Below, piece after piece: positions 10,345 through 21,340 of a stretch of DNA of 64,000 nucleotides. The translations under genes and the position numbers were made by a program. Location of the stretch: contig CM075760.1 in assembly GCA_037974335.1 (NCBI GenBank), positions 22,863,538-22,927,537 on the forward strand, read 5' to 3'. Numbering within the stretch: position 1 is the stretch's first letter; every line of letters starts with the position of its first letter. Origin of the DNA: Prionace glauca. Lineage: Eukaryota; Chordata; Chondrichthyes; Carcharhiniformes; Carcharhinidae. Below the pieces are notes generated by a model. It made no database searches. It was not told where the DNA came from and saw only the letters and a list, made by a program, of their open reading frames with translations.

Positions 10345-13055
10345 ACCAATAACCTGTTTTAAATTAAATTGGTATTAATTTGAAAAAAAAATTCCTTGAC
10401 TTTTAATTATTTCTCTCTATCTGTATCACCTCTCGTAAAGATGTAATTTCGCTGAAAATGAGCAATCAAAAATATCAGTTTCAGGGCAGTTCAATGTGCC
10501 TCACAGAGATGCCGTAACATTATAAGAATTAAACAAACATGGAAACAAAAACATTGAAAATCATTACATGATTCGAACTAATTTCTTAATTAAATGTTGT
10601 CAACGGAATAATAAAGGCAAAACAATTTATCGATCTGAGCAAAGAAATGTTTTGTTTCTGAATTCATTTTTGATACCATTAAATATTCTTTAAAACAGAT
10701 GATATGTTGTACAGCAGTGCAATATTCAAGGTATTTTGTTTTGAATTAATTAGCTCCAATATTATATTTTGTTATTGTTAATTGGCAGTTAGTTCTCCTG
10801 TTACTGATTTGTACTCCGCAATAAAATCAGTTTTCAATCATTCAAAACGTGTCTTTCCCTCGAACATTGTGAAGTAATAAGGTTTAAATTAAATCTTAAA
10901 CAATAAACTTCAAATTACTGAGTGGAAATATTCAGACATTTGAATTTCATTTGCTTAAATCGAATCACATTGTAATGTTTTTCATTTCCACTTTTACTCC
11001 CAACGCCTTATTATAACCTACAAACGTTTTAAAATGCGTGCTTCTGTATTTGTATTTGCTGTAACGACCTGACGGTTTGAGATCGATGAAACTGCTTTTT
11101 AGATTGAATAATTTGGATCATCCATATAATTTACTTACTGAAAATATTGATTAATTTAAGAAGATCTGAATTAAACAGTGAAAAAATCAATGAGGACAAT
11201 TGATTCAAATCCTCTGCAACATTGAAAAATGATGCACAAAGTAAGTCGAGACTTTTTCTTCAGTATAATATTTAATAAGAATTAAACATAATGTTCCAAT
11301 AGAATCGATTCTTCTATCCTGTCATATATTCATCTTTATTTAACATTTATTCTGTTTTCAGCAGTAATGGAACCACGATGTTATTATCAAGTGTAGAACA
11401 AATATTACTGTATTACAAATATTATTAAATAATATTATCATACTTGTATGTAAAATAATCTTTTTGAATTTCATGTATTAACTTGTCAATCTCTATCCAG
11501 TTTCTGTTGACACCTTACGACAATTCAAACACCATTAATTGAACAATTGCTTACTGTTAGCGAATTCCACCTGTCAGAAAACTGTGTTCACTCTGTCAAG
11601 TTTATTCAAATTGTGGGATTCTAAGTGGTCAATTGTCAAATTACAACAAAGAGTCGATAACTTATTTTAAATTAAACAGATATTAATTTCAAAATCCCCT
11701 TCAACTTTTAACTACCTGTACCTCTGTCTTAAATCTAGAAAATTGGGCATAAAATATATATTTTTTTCTGAAAATGAGCACATCAAATGTAACAGATTTA
11801 TGGTAGTGTAATGTCCCTAACAGGGATATAGTGACACAGTAAGAATTATAAATCATGAATCATTATAATCTTCTACTATTAGTTAACATGAATAAAATGT
11901 CCTGGCATGCATTTTTTTTGATACTTGTTTGTTTTATCTTGAAAATAATTTTTAGACATAGTTTGCCTTTTGTTCATTTAGCTGGAAAAAGTCTAACCGC
12001 TCAGGATCACGGTGCTCAACAAAATACAGAAGCAATTGAGAAACACCAAACCATTCCAAAAATTTTGAGATGACATGAGTAATTAACTCCCTTGACATCC
12101 AACTACAAATGAATTGGAAGGAATGCTGTGCCTCCACAGAAAGAATGTAGTAATCGGACACAAAAATACCAAATAGCCACGTCTTATTCTCTAAAATTCG
12201 TATTTAAGTGAAAGCGAACTTCATTGGGATATAACAATTAATGCAAAGCATCTTGATGAACTGAGCGCTGCTGTGGAAACAGATTGTTCTCATTGAAACA
12301 GTTTCCGGAATTATCACAAAATATTTCCAGCATAAAAACATTTCTGGTCATGTTAATTGAGTGTGAAGCACAGCAGAACTATTAGGCGGGAATAATGAAT
12401 AATGATATTAATATAAAATGATCTTTGGTGAACGTGGAGTTATATTACCTATTTAAAAATATTTAATTTATATTAATTTTACGGTTAAATTTGTTAATGA
12501 GAAGTCTTTATTTGCAGCAACGACTTAGTGTCCCAGTGAACGTTGTATGTTATGATTTATTTTAATCTGTAAACGTTCGTTTAACTTTAATTAAAAATGC
12601 TGTAATATGTTTGTTTTTGTTTTCAAAAGCTGCCTGTTTTCTCCCTGCAAGGATTTTCAAACTCATAGTTTGTTTGCATTCAACCAGAAAATATGTAACT
12701 GCTCAGTGCCACCCAGTTTAAACAACGCCGAAATACCAAACCATTGCACACATTTTAACATTCATAGCGACCGAACCACAGAACCTCCTCAACAGAAAAA
12801 CACCAAAACACATCACTGAGGGAATGAATCTGTTGAATGTATCCATTCAATAAAATCAAAAATATCATCGCAAGAAAATTTCAGTATCAAATCCGGCAAA
12901 CCAGCTCGTCACCAAATATATGAATGACTAAACTAAACAGAAATCTGGAAAAAGAGCAACAGCATTGTGAGGAGGTGAAATATGTACAACAAGTTAACAT
13001 CCTATTCATATTGGGTCATATTTCAAAAAGATTTCAAACATATTTAAACATTTAC
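10345..13055. repeat. AT-rich, JH-proximal part of the J-C intron: decayed tandem array
   Basis: No gene was recognised. The stretch consists of diverged copies of units of about 390-690 bp. A block at 11924-12060 resembles 12606-12745. The core 'ccaaaccatt.cacaaattt' with 'cctcancagaaaaacacc' and 'atcactgaggg' recurs at about 12738, 13271 and (weaker) 13657. Short open frames here are not supported as coding. Confidence 0.6.
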
Positions 13056-13106
13056 CTGCAGCCATCAGGTAAAACATTGCACGCACCCCAAATTGGGAAT
13101 GCAGTG
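13056..13106 (-). pseudogene. Possible decayed J-like segment
   Basis: On the minus strand a GCAG/GTAAAT donor ends a stretch reading FG-VRAMFYLMA, placed like WGQGTMVTVTA of the real JH. An imperfect heptamer CACTGCA lies 7 bp upstream of the FG codons. It sits about 314 bp from its neighbouring array core, against about 284 bp for the true JH. Weak on its own; the spacing and flanking similarity are the reason to list it. Confidence 0.3.
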
Positions 13107-13940
13107 GCAAACTGTGTTTTGGATTACGATTAAAAAAAATACAAATGCAATAAACCCTGCCTGAATTCTCTGTGTAGGCACATGTCAAATAGTTTAAAAC
13201 CCGCAGACTCTGGATTCAATCACAAAGTGTATAACAGCACAGTATCACGGAGTATGAACAATGCAGAATCGCCAAACCATTTCACAAATTTCACTTTTTC
13301 AGAATCACCGAGATAGACAATCTCCTCACCAGACAAATGCATCACTGAGGGTCTGAACCCCGGTTCATGAAGAAGCAGCTCAATTCTACAAACAGTTTCA
13401 ACAGAATCAAATTTCACATTGGGGGAAAGTCTCAATTTAAAATCCAGCCAATCCACCCATCACCAAAGTAACTAATAATTAAACTGAGCAAAACAAGAAC
13501 ACAACAAAACCAGCATTGTGATTAAGCGGAACATGTTCATGGCATTAATGCAGACAGTTTAACACATTTTGTTAAGGTTGGGTTGGATTTCTAACACTTG
13601 TGGAGTAGATGGTACAACTCGCAGCCACGAGATGTCACCGAGATTAAACATTGCAGAAATGCCGAAATTTTTAACAAAAGGGAGGCATTTCATGTAACCC
13701 AGCCAAACAATGTCCTCAGCAGATAAACACCAAATCACAACAAGAGACTGAATTCACCTTTTATCAATTAACAGAATTCTATAACCGCAATTTAAGCAGG
13801 AGCACCTGAAACATTGTAAAGATTTTCAGCACGGAATCCACCAAACCACATTTCAGTGAACAAGTGAATTAATAAAATCGAGAAAAATATAAAACAAAAA
13901 CTCAAATAAAACACTGACTAAATAAATGTATGGTTCTTAC
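13107..13940. repeat. JH-proximal array units, next to JH
   Basis: Two further units (cores near 13271 and 13657) carry the order core, 'caccaaa..aactaataattaaactgag', 'aaaaccagcattgtga', then a J-side flank. The last one abuts the JH donor. No coding function is seen. Confidence 0.55.
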
Positions 13941-13988
13941 CTGCAGTCACCGTCACCATGGTCCCTTGTCCCCAGTAGTCCATAGCGT
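13941..13988 (-). CDS. Germline IgH J segment (JH)
   Basis: Unrearranged JH of 48 nt, coding strand ACGCTATGGACTACTGG onward, read as (Y)AMDYWGQGTMVTVTA plus one base G. It contains the invariant WGQG motif of all heavy-chain J segments. The donor GCAG/GTAAGA (13935-13940) splices in phase 1 to CH1, giving GCG (Ala). An RSS with a 23-bp spacer lies on the V side. It is the only intact J in the window. Confidence 0.97.
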
Positions 13989-14027
13989 CACAGTGTCACA
14001 TTCTCTAGGCTGGGCCACACAATAACT
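13989..14027 (-). promoter_or_regulatory. 23-bp-spacer RSS of JH
   Basis: Heptamer CACTGTG (consensus), 23-bp spacer (13996-14018), nonamer AGTTATTGT (7 of 9 to GGTTTTTGT). It can pair only with a 12-spacer signal, that is the J-side RSS of D2. Confidence 0.93.
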
Positions 14028-14356
14028 ATCCCTGCACAAAATAGACAGAAACCCATCAGTATTTACACAAAATCACAAGCCAGAGGGGAAGTAAATCATT
14101 GCATTTTTCATGAAATTATTACTATCCTGGTGGATACCGTTCGCTGAACATAAATAACCTTAATGTTTTATATTTCACATGGGATCACATGATCAAGTTA
14201 TTGAAAACACGAACTGATAATCAAATAGTTATCCTAATTTTTTCATATTGATTCTTGTTATTTGCGTAGTGCTGGGACATAAATAATGCAGCATTGTAAA
14301 TAATGCTGAATTGTAAAACAGAGCACTGCCCGAGACTCGGTCAATTAGCGCTGAGG

Positions 14357-14384
14357 GGTTTTTGTATTGACAGCAACTGTTGTG
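14357..14384 (-). promoter_or_regulatory. 12-bp-spacer RSS, J side of D2
   Basis: On the coding strand: heptamer CACAACA (CAC kept, last bases off consensus), 12-bp spacer, nonamer ACAAAAACC (perfect). It pairs with the JH 23 RSS. Confidence 0.88.
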
Positions 14385-14396
14385 CCATCCAGTTAT
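14385..14396 (-). CDS. Germline IgH D2 segment
   Basis: Twelve coding-strand bases, ATAACTGGATGG, lie between two 12-spacer RSSs. One frame reads ITG and another NW. It sits about 357 bp from JH (D2 14385 to J RSS end 14027) and about 314 bp between RSSs from D1, the close spacing usual in shark clusters. Confidence 0.9.
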
Positions 14397-14424
14397 CACC
14401 GTGATACCCAGCATGTCAAATACT
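14397..14424 (-). promoter_or_regulatory. 12-bp-spacer RSS, V side of D2
   Basis: In coding orientation: nonamer AGTATTTGA (diverged), 12-bp spacer, heptamer CACGGTG. It can pair with the 22-spacer RSS of D1 or directly with the 23-spacer RSS of VH. Confidence 0.82.
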
Positions 14425-14737
14425 GTGACTGCCTGCTCACCGTAAAATACAGAGATTTAATTTCACTGTCCTCTCAAATATCTCATTCTGCCTCATCCAA
14501 AAGCGAATAAGTGAGTTATTTCAGCTTGACCTGGTCATTATATTTAGAAAGGGTGTCGGATTGCTTTTAAACTCTCCGTGTAGATTTAGCATGTCGGTCA
14601 ATATAGATTTTATGGAAAGAGTTTTATACCTAATCACAAACTAATATTACGTCCACACGTTATTTCTTTGAAGCCTCGTTTGCTTTAGAAATCCTGCTGT
14701 GGTACTGACTGCCAATTTGAACAATCCCTTTCTCTGA

Positions 14738-14775
14738 GGTTTTTGTATGAGGATGTCGCTGTGCTCAGCACTGTG
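14738..14775 (-). promoter_or_regulatory. 22-bp-spacer RSS, J side of D1
   Basis: On the coding strand: heptamer CACAGTG (perfect), 22-bp spacer (14747-14768), nonamer ACAAAAACC (perfect). Its long spacer makes D1 join D2 and not JH. Confidence 0.95.
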
Positions 14776-14789
14776 ACCCACTGTAGTAT
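14776..14789 (-). CDS. Germline IgH D1 segment
   Basis: Fourteen coding-strand bases, ATACTACAGTGGGT (YYSG in one frame, ILQW in another). It is flanked by a 12-spacer RSS on the V side and a 22-spacer RSS on the J side. This 12/22 then 12/12 pair is the arrangement reported for D1 and D2 of horned-shark IgH clusters. Confidence 0.95.
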
Positions 14790-14817
14790 CACAGTGACAC
14801 ACACCCGCACAAAAACT
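14790..14817 (-). promoter_or_regulatory. 12-bp-spacer RSS, V side of D1
   Basis: In coding orientation: nonamer AGTTTTTGT (8 of 9), 12-bp spacer (14797-14808), heptamer CACTGTG (perfect). It pairs with the VH 23 RSS. Confidence 0.95.
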
Positions 14818-15171
14818 GCACTCACTCTCTGTTCAGTACTGCCGCTCAATATTTACTTCAAATAGACCCGTATTCCAGATGTAATTTACAATTTATGCAG
14901 CAGTTTACAAAACACAATCTAGAAACACCTCCTCCAAGTATCAGAAATAGTAAAACGAGCATTATATCCAGCTGAAACAGTAAATATAAACAGAGTGAAA
15001 ATCTCAGCCCATTATGTCTGTGTGTTTTACTGATTTAATGTTTAATTTTCACTACGTTAGGTTTGTCAGACCTGGTTTGTGTTTTGGTTCTGATTACTGG
15101 CGCTATTATTATATTTAAAACAGATACTGACCTTCAGGTTATGATGGAAGTTGCGGAATCCCCTCTCGGGC

Positions 15172-15210
15172 TGTTCTTGTCCGGGTGCAGCCCTGGATCC
15201 TCTCGCTGTG
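15172..15210 (-). promoter_or_regulatory. 23-bp-spacer RSS of VH
   Basis: Heptamer CACAGCG (one change from CACAGTG), 23-bp spacer (15181-15203), nonamer ACAAGAACA. It directly follows the codons CAR-D. The open frame that runs on through this signal is not exon sequence. Confidence 0.95.
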
Positions 15211-15515
15211 GTCTCTGGCACAGTAATAGATGGCGGTGTCTTCGATCTTCAAGCTCCTCATGTCCAAAGAGAAGATGCTCTTTGAAGTGTCTTTGGACGC
15301 AGTAAATCGACCCTTAATTGATGGGGCGTAGCTGTTGCCAGATGAACTATAGTAGTAAACCAGCCACTCCAGGCCCTGTCCGGGAACCTGCCGGACCCAG
15401 TACATGTTGTAGCTGCTAAGATCGAAACCGCTGGTTTTACAGGTCAGTTTCAGGGAACCTCCGGGACGCCCGGTCTCTGCCTCTGGCTGGGTCAACACAA
15501 CATCCGACTGGACAC
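15211..15515 (-). CDS. Germline IgH V segment exon (VH), intact
   Basis: Variable-domain exon of 305 bp. The acceptor TTTTTACAG (AG at 15516-15517) completes the signal peptide (GVQS) and opens FR1 with [16 protein letters not shown]. The canonical Cys lie in KLTCKTSG and IYYCARD, the conserved Trp in [14 protein letters not shown], and FR3 has [12 protein letters not shown] and [13 protein letters not shown]1 is about FDLSSYN and CDR2 about YYSSSGN. There is no stop or frameshift. The unjoined RSS shows that this gene is germline in configuration. [13 protein letters not shown] and the SKDTSK loop fit shark mu-cluster VH genes rather than IgNAR or IgW V, from memory of those families. Confidence 0.97.
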
Positions 15516-15648
15516 CTGTAAAAATAGATCAAAAACACCAGGGATTAATCTTAGTGAAATGATTGCTGACTCTGGAACATTCCAGAGAGACACTAACACT
15601 GAGACAGTAACAGTGAGAGACTTGAACAATAATAAAAAAAATACTCAC

Positions 15649-15694
15649 CAGATAAGAAAGTCAGCAACAAACTGAGAGAAATGGCCGACCTCAT
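15649..15694 (-). CDS. VH leader exon (signal peptide)
   Basis: ATG at 15692-15694 opens MRSAISLSLLLTFLS, split at a phase-1 donor TCTG/GTGAGT (15643-15648) and completed by GVQS from the VH exon after a 133-bp intron. It has a basic residue, a leucine-rich core and a small-residue cleavage region, as in VH leaders. The ATG is the first in frame and the split position is the usual one for VH genes. Confidence 0.95.
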
Positions 15695-15783
15695 CTTTCT
15701 GGTGATTTGGGGGAAATGGTTGTGTCAGGAACTCAGTGAACAAACCAGCTCCCGGACTGTTGGATTCCGGTCCCAGTGAGCGG

Positions 15784-15793
15784 TATTTAAATA
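15784..15793 (-). promoter_or_regulatory. TATA-like element of the VH promoter
   Basis: The palindrome TATTTAAATA lies about 90 bp upstream of the VH ATG. A GC-rich stretch with two GGCGCC blocks (about 15808-15855) is next upstream. I saw no octamer (ATGCAAAT or ATTTGCAT) between 15695 and 16100. Confidence 0.5.
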
Positions 15794-18700
15794 CCCGGCA
15801 GAAGGGGGCGGCTTTCCAGGCGCCGCCTGTTGATTCCCTGCTGGAGGCGGCGCCTGGATCCACGTCCCACCTTCCACACCCCCAACAGAATGGACTCGGA
15901 GATTTACAATAGATTAATATTAAAATGGGCATTTTATCTGTATCGGGATATTTGTTTGGCTGAAATATTCATTGTATTGTCCCCATTATTTCTGATGGTG
16001 ATGTTACAGTTCATCATTTATTTATTTAAATAAGTAATTCCATTGTAAAAATGGTGATTTTATTACCACACCCCCAACAAGAAAATAAATCTAAAAATGA
16101 TGAAATAACATTTTGGAACATTAGAGAATTTTGCAACAACTCCGTGTCTCTGCCACATTACAATAATAAAGCACAATTTATCAGAAGAAATACCATCGAT
16201 TTCTGTAACTCAATGTGTAGAACATACAAAGTGATTCTATTTACAGTTTGGTGGCTTTCGCTGTACAAATTGGGTTTGGAGATGAGAAGAAACTCTCACA
16301 CAATACAATATTTCTCCTTATATTTGTCAAACTGCCCCAATCTCGAAGACAGGCCTTTGAAAATAATGAGAATCCTAACCTCCTGATAATTAAATAGTTG
16401 ACGGAGAAACATAAAATTAAATTGATTTTTGACGGAGAAGTTAATGGCTCGGAACGGACACTGAGATCATTAAAATTCTCCTTCAGCATCCAAGTCATTG
16501 CAACTCACTGTATTGGCCACCGGCTGTCTAACATACACTGGTATTGGGAACACAGGATATCAGGACTTTGCGGCACATTGCACAGTATCACAAGAATAAA
16601 TGTTTTATCTTCCATTGAATCAGGTTATGAACTGATCATTTCTCCACTCATTGGCAGCTGTGAGAGGAACTCTTCAATAACAGAAATCAGATTATACTGT
16701 ACAATAGAACACGGTGCTAATCAGGTACAAGAGACGATGCTGTTTCAATAGGGTGCAGAACTTTCAGAATATTCCAGGAATCCCCGGTGTTCATGTCAGT
16801 TTTATGATGTTGTTTCAATGTCATTGCACCGATTTTACTTCACTGGGGAACTGGGCCCACCAACATCTCTCTCTCTCTCGCATTTCATGAAGTGATTAAT
16901 AAACAGACTTTAATTATTGGAATGAAATTTACTCGGAAACTATACAAATGAAAAAAATCATCCGGTCGCTTTATTGTTTTGCGATACTATTTACTCAGAC
17001 AATGAACAGGACACTGAATGAAAATATTTGATGAGAATGATTACGATGTAAAATGTGTCTTTCTTGTGTGGATGAATCATTTACTGTTTAAATGCCTGAA
17101 TCCTTTGTTGTCCATTTAGCTTCACGCTAATCTGTTCCACACAGTATTTGGCAGCAATCCAGGCTGCTGTCAAATGTTCAAAGTTATTGACAGGAAACAT
17201 CTGGGGGTGTTTGTGCAGTAGATCAAAGATCAGTTTCATCAGCACTGACCACTTGGCTACAAGCCAACTTAAAACCCTGCATGTTGTCAGTAAGGTCTAT
17301 TTATAAACAAATCTACCCAGCAACAGTACTGGAGGCACTTGAATTTTTGGAAGTTATAAATCTAGATGATGTTTTCCCATCTCTAAAGAAAGGATTATTT
17401 TCTACCTTCTCTGGCACCCTATTAACAACAATGATGATTTTTCCAACACATCAGGATATTGTGATGGACGGACAGAAATAATCACAGGCAGACTGAGAAA
17501 TGGCTCAGGGAGACGATACATGCTGTTATATTTGAGCATGCACATTTATATTTTATTTCCTTTTATCTTTCCATGGGATGTTTGTTTGGTAAGACCAACA
17601 CTCTTTGCCTGTCCCAAATTCCCTTAAATTGACTGGTTTTCGAGGACACTTCTGTAGATATTGAAGAGTCAGCTATTTTGCTTTCAGTCTGCAGTTATAT
17701 CCTTGTGAGACAATGTAGGGATGGCAGATTTCCTCCATTGGGGAAGCAGAGCGGTTCCAGTGATCGCAATTAGTATCCATTCCAGATTTATCAATAGAAT
17801 TCAAAATCTACCTGAGGGAAGGGTCCGACTTAAATCCCTGTCCTCACATCATTGCCCTGGGCCTCTGGATCACTGGATCAATTAAAATAATTGATGCCAC
17901 CATCTACACAAACAATAAATGTATGACTGTGTTGACACAGGAATGAATGACATTTGAATGACTGATGGATGAATGACTGTTGGATGCCTGAATATTTTGA
18001 TTGAGGGATTAGTGAATGGATTGGTGGATTCATTGATAAATGGGACTGAATGATTTTGTTCTACATTTCCGTATTTGTGTTTGACTACTTCATAAATTGA
18101 AACAACTCCTTTATTCAATGTGTGTCCATCAATCCTTCCAGAGTGTCTGGATGAAATACATTCCGAGTTTCTCGGGAGTTAGCAAGCTGATCCTCTTGAA
18201 GAGTAGGGGGAGATTTTCCTGCAGTTCGGATGGTTCATTTCTCTGCTGATGCTGAATTTTCATATCCAGGACAGAAAGAGAGAGCGGGATTTGGTTGAGG
18301 AGGAATGATTGTACTATATAAAATACTGCTTCTTTCATATACAACAAATCAATCAACATACCCTCACCCAAATTAGTGAAGACAACAGGGTGAAAAGTAA
18401 ATAATGTAGCAACAGATATATTTGTGAAACTCACTGGAAAACTACAAGTGGAATATTATTTCCCAAAACAGTGTAATAATGAATCGGAATTTAAAGATTC
18501 AGTAACTTCACATGAAGTGCCGGTTGTTCCATTTATATCATCACTTTGAAAACCATCACACACTCTAGCTATGTACCAGGACTTTCTGTGTGATGATGAG
18601 GTGGTGACTTGTCAATGAAGCGCAGAGGCTGCTGGGTAGCTGTTCATATCCTCGGTCTGAATTAATTCCATTCCCCACTTAATTCTGGGACAGATTTTAT

Positions 18701-18794
18701 TCCTTGGTGTCAAAAAGCCAATGTGTTGTCAATAAAGTTTAATATCAATAAATTATACGAAGCAAAGTACAGTTATATATTAAATAGAATGAAA

Positions 18795-19290
18795 TGCCGA
18801 AAATAAACAGAAAATACTGGAGAATCTCAGTAACATCTGTGGAGACAGAATAGAGCCTTTGTTTCACATCTGGATGACCCTTCGGCAGAGTATCCCTGCT
18901 GCTTTGGAGAGATCATCATTGCTTCCTACAACGTGTCAGAAAAGCTGCATAAATTTCCTGTGAGATGGGAATAACAGAAATAATAGATACTATTTCGAGA
19001 AACTCACAAGCTGCATCAATTCACAGAGTGATCCCAAATATCAGAACAAACTTCTTCATCCTAAACTAATCAACATCCCAATCACAGACTATATTCTCAA
19101 AAAAATCCTAATCCCTGTCCATCCACATCATTTCTCAATGTCATCATCCTCTTCAATTTCTTCCAAGAAAAACCACACTGACTCGAAACGTTGGCTCTAT
19201 TCTCTCTCCACAGATGCTGTTAGACCCGTTGAGATTTTCCAGCATTCATTATTTTTGTTTCAATTTCCAGAATCTGCAGTATTTTTGTTT
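18795..19290. repeat. Dispersed repeat halves in inverted order
   Basis: 'ctggagaatctcag..acatctgtggag' at about 18820 and its reverse 'ctccacagatgctgttagaccc' near 19206 flank 300 bp of unassigned sequence. Related text is at 23510-23600. Family not named. Confidence 0.4.
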
Positions 19291-19359
19291 TATCAAACTG
19301 ATGAACATAATTGGTGAATTAATTGTTTATCTGTATGAGTTGATGATAACTGGGAAATT

Positions 19360-19560
19360 GGAACAACCCCGGCTGTAAACTCCAAGACACTCACAAACCT
19401 CACTTGGACCACTCCTTTTCTTATGCTGCGTCGGAGTCCAGGAACACCCTCCCTAAGAGCACTGTCGCTGTACCTACACTGCAGGTTCTGCAGCAATTGA
19501 ATAAGGCGGCTCACCACCAGCTCACCGAATGCAATTAGCAATGGGGAATAAATGGGGGCC
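19360..19560 (+). repeat. Dispersed repeat copy present in both duplicates
   Basis: It carries 'ccaggaacaccctccctaagagc', 'ctgcagcaattgaataaggcgg' and 'caatggggaataaatg'-type blocks. The counterpart in copy B lies at 29990-30160 with matching flanks on both sides. Confidence 0.55.
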
Positions 19561-19699
19561 TCGACAACGTCGCTTTCCTATCATAGAGTAATTTTAAATA
19601 TACTCCTCATTATATATGAATGAGATCTGGTGAATGAAATTATTAAATTGCAAGTGGATGGTAATTGGTGAAAATAATTACTATCTTTCTGAACTTTTT

Positions 19700-20420
19700 T
19701 TAATATTCTCTTTATTCGGTCCAGTATCATTAATTACTCAGCACTGTCTCAGTTCATGTCTAAGAAGTTCCTATATCAGTAAAACTGTGCGAGACACTGC
19801 CTCAGTTTTATTTTCCTTGACAATGTCATTTTCAAAACTATTTCTTTCACGGGATAAGGGTCTCATTGGAATTTGGCATTTGATCATCCCCACGTGGCAC
19901 TCGGCACTAACACATTACTATTTTCTTGAAGCAGGCCCCTGTTTATATTAAAATACAGCCTCGCTCTGTTAATACTCTGCTAGACCAGAGCTCAGTTTAC
20001 ATTGCACACGGCATTCTCTCTGGTGATGTAATATTTGATACACACCCTGTATATATTTCACTGTGGCAATTTTGTTCCTGCACTAACTATGCCTCTCTTT
20101 GAATTATGTTTGTTTTACTCCACGGTTTTGTGAGATGAAGAGATAAAATGTTGGGATAAAAAAGATTGCTATCAGGCAAGATCTAGAAACGGGCAGTATT
20201 GGATTTTATTGTGCTGTAATTTTCATTGTTTTTTTGTTCTTCATTGACAGTATATGCTACACAGGACTTGATATCCACTTTCACTGCAGCCAGCAGAAGT
20301 AGATTTCTGATTTCTTTTCCAGTGTCCAAAACCTCACACGGTTTGCCCTTGCAGAAGGATGCAGAGAATTGTGTTCTCCCAGCCACTTTAATCATTACTG
20401 GCATTGACCAGTGCAGTAAA
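19700..20420. other. No recognised gene or repeat
   Basis: AT-rich sequence with short open frames only. No motif was recognised on either strand. Confidence 0.5.
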
Positions 20421-20660
20421 AACTGAGACCATGTCTAATACAATATAAACGCGGATATGGACAATTGCAGAAATAAGATTGCATCTACTTTGATACAAAA
20501 CAGAGAGAGATCTAAATTAATATAAAGAGAGACAATGTCTAGTTTAATATAAACAGAAACATGGTGACATACAATATAAGCAGGGACAGCGTCTAATTTA
20601 GTACAGACAGATAATATATCCAATTTACTATGTGCAAAGACAGACAACATAACATTCTAC
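20420..20660. repeat. Degenerate 30-40 bp tandem repeat
   Basis: The motif 'taatttaatataaacagagacaatgtc' recurs about six times with changes. It has the same flavour as the array at 40540-41470 read on the other strand (TCTCTATTTATATTACATTAG). Confidence 0.55.
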
Positions 20661-20689
20661 ATGCAAGGTAGAAAGAGTTAGGGTCCAGT

Positions 20690-21340
20690 GGAAAATAAAT
20701 GAAGGCATGGCTCATAATACGAGCTGACACAGGGTAAATTTACTGTAATATAAAGATACTGGTTCAATCCCCATGAAATTTGTAAAGACGGCCGACTCTC
20801 CCATCAAAATCTTACAGGACAGGAGTAACATGGGGTTCGCTGCAGAATGCAAAGTCCCCTCTGTACTGACAAATTAATAACTCCCAAAGCAGGAATAGCA
20901 TTAGTGAGATGCAAAGTGAATCTCCCTCTAAACTATCCAATTCAAACATTCTCACAACAGTATACTGTCTATAAATAGAGTGAAACTCCGTCTACAAATC
21001 TGTTCAAACAAAATTAAGGCAGAAAGAGCATGGACACTCTTCTATGTAAAACCTCTCCTGCACTCTTCCTTCAGAGATCCAGGAGGCAGGTTTAAATTAG
21101 TGTTAGGTCTCGTGGAAAGAGCCGTCTACACAGTTCCACAAAACACATCCAGTCCACGTACAGCAGAGATTAAATACGGATTACATCTTCCCTGATAAAG
21201 ATATATCAAACATTCATAAGTCAGAAATAATGAGTTTAGACGCAGAGTAAATGTTCCTCTACACTGTCCAGTCAAATACTCCAAGGACAGGGACAATACC
21301 GTCTAAATATAGGGAAAGATTCCACATTGAATCCTTCTCC
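20690..21340. repeat. Degenerate tandem repeat ('tccctctacactgtcc' type)
   Basis: Repeated variants of 'gcagagtaaatgttcctctacactgtccagtcaaatactccaaggacagg' occur at about 20850, 20930, 21000 and 21250. It is an old tandem family common in shark sequence in my recollection. Confidence 0.5.

Larger units (their letters stand above)
15800..19700. repeat. Upstream flank of VH, duplication copy A
   Basis: No gene was recognised. The stretch aligns block by block with 26.2-30.3 kb. Examples are 'attggccaccggctgt' at about 16517 versus 27450, 'ctatttataaacaaatct' at 17298 versus 28229, and 'gtagggatggcagat' at 17715 versus 28658. The shared repeat at 19360-19560 (copy B 29990-30160) was already present before duplication. 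Short open frames are not supported. Confidence 0.8.

Noticed and set aside
15139-15210. Open frame continuing past VH into HSERIQGC...
   Set aside because: This is the VH recombination signal and its flank, not coding sequence.
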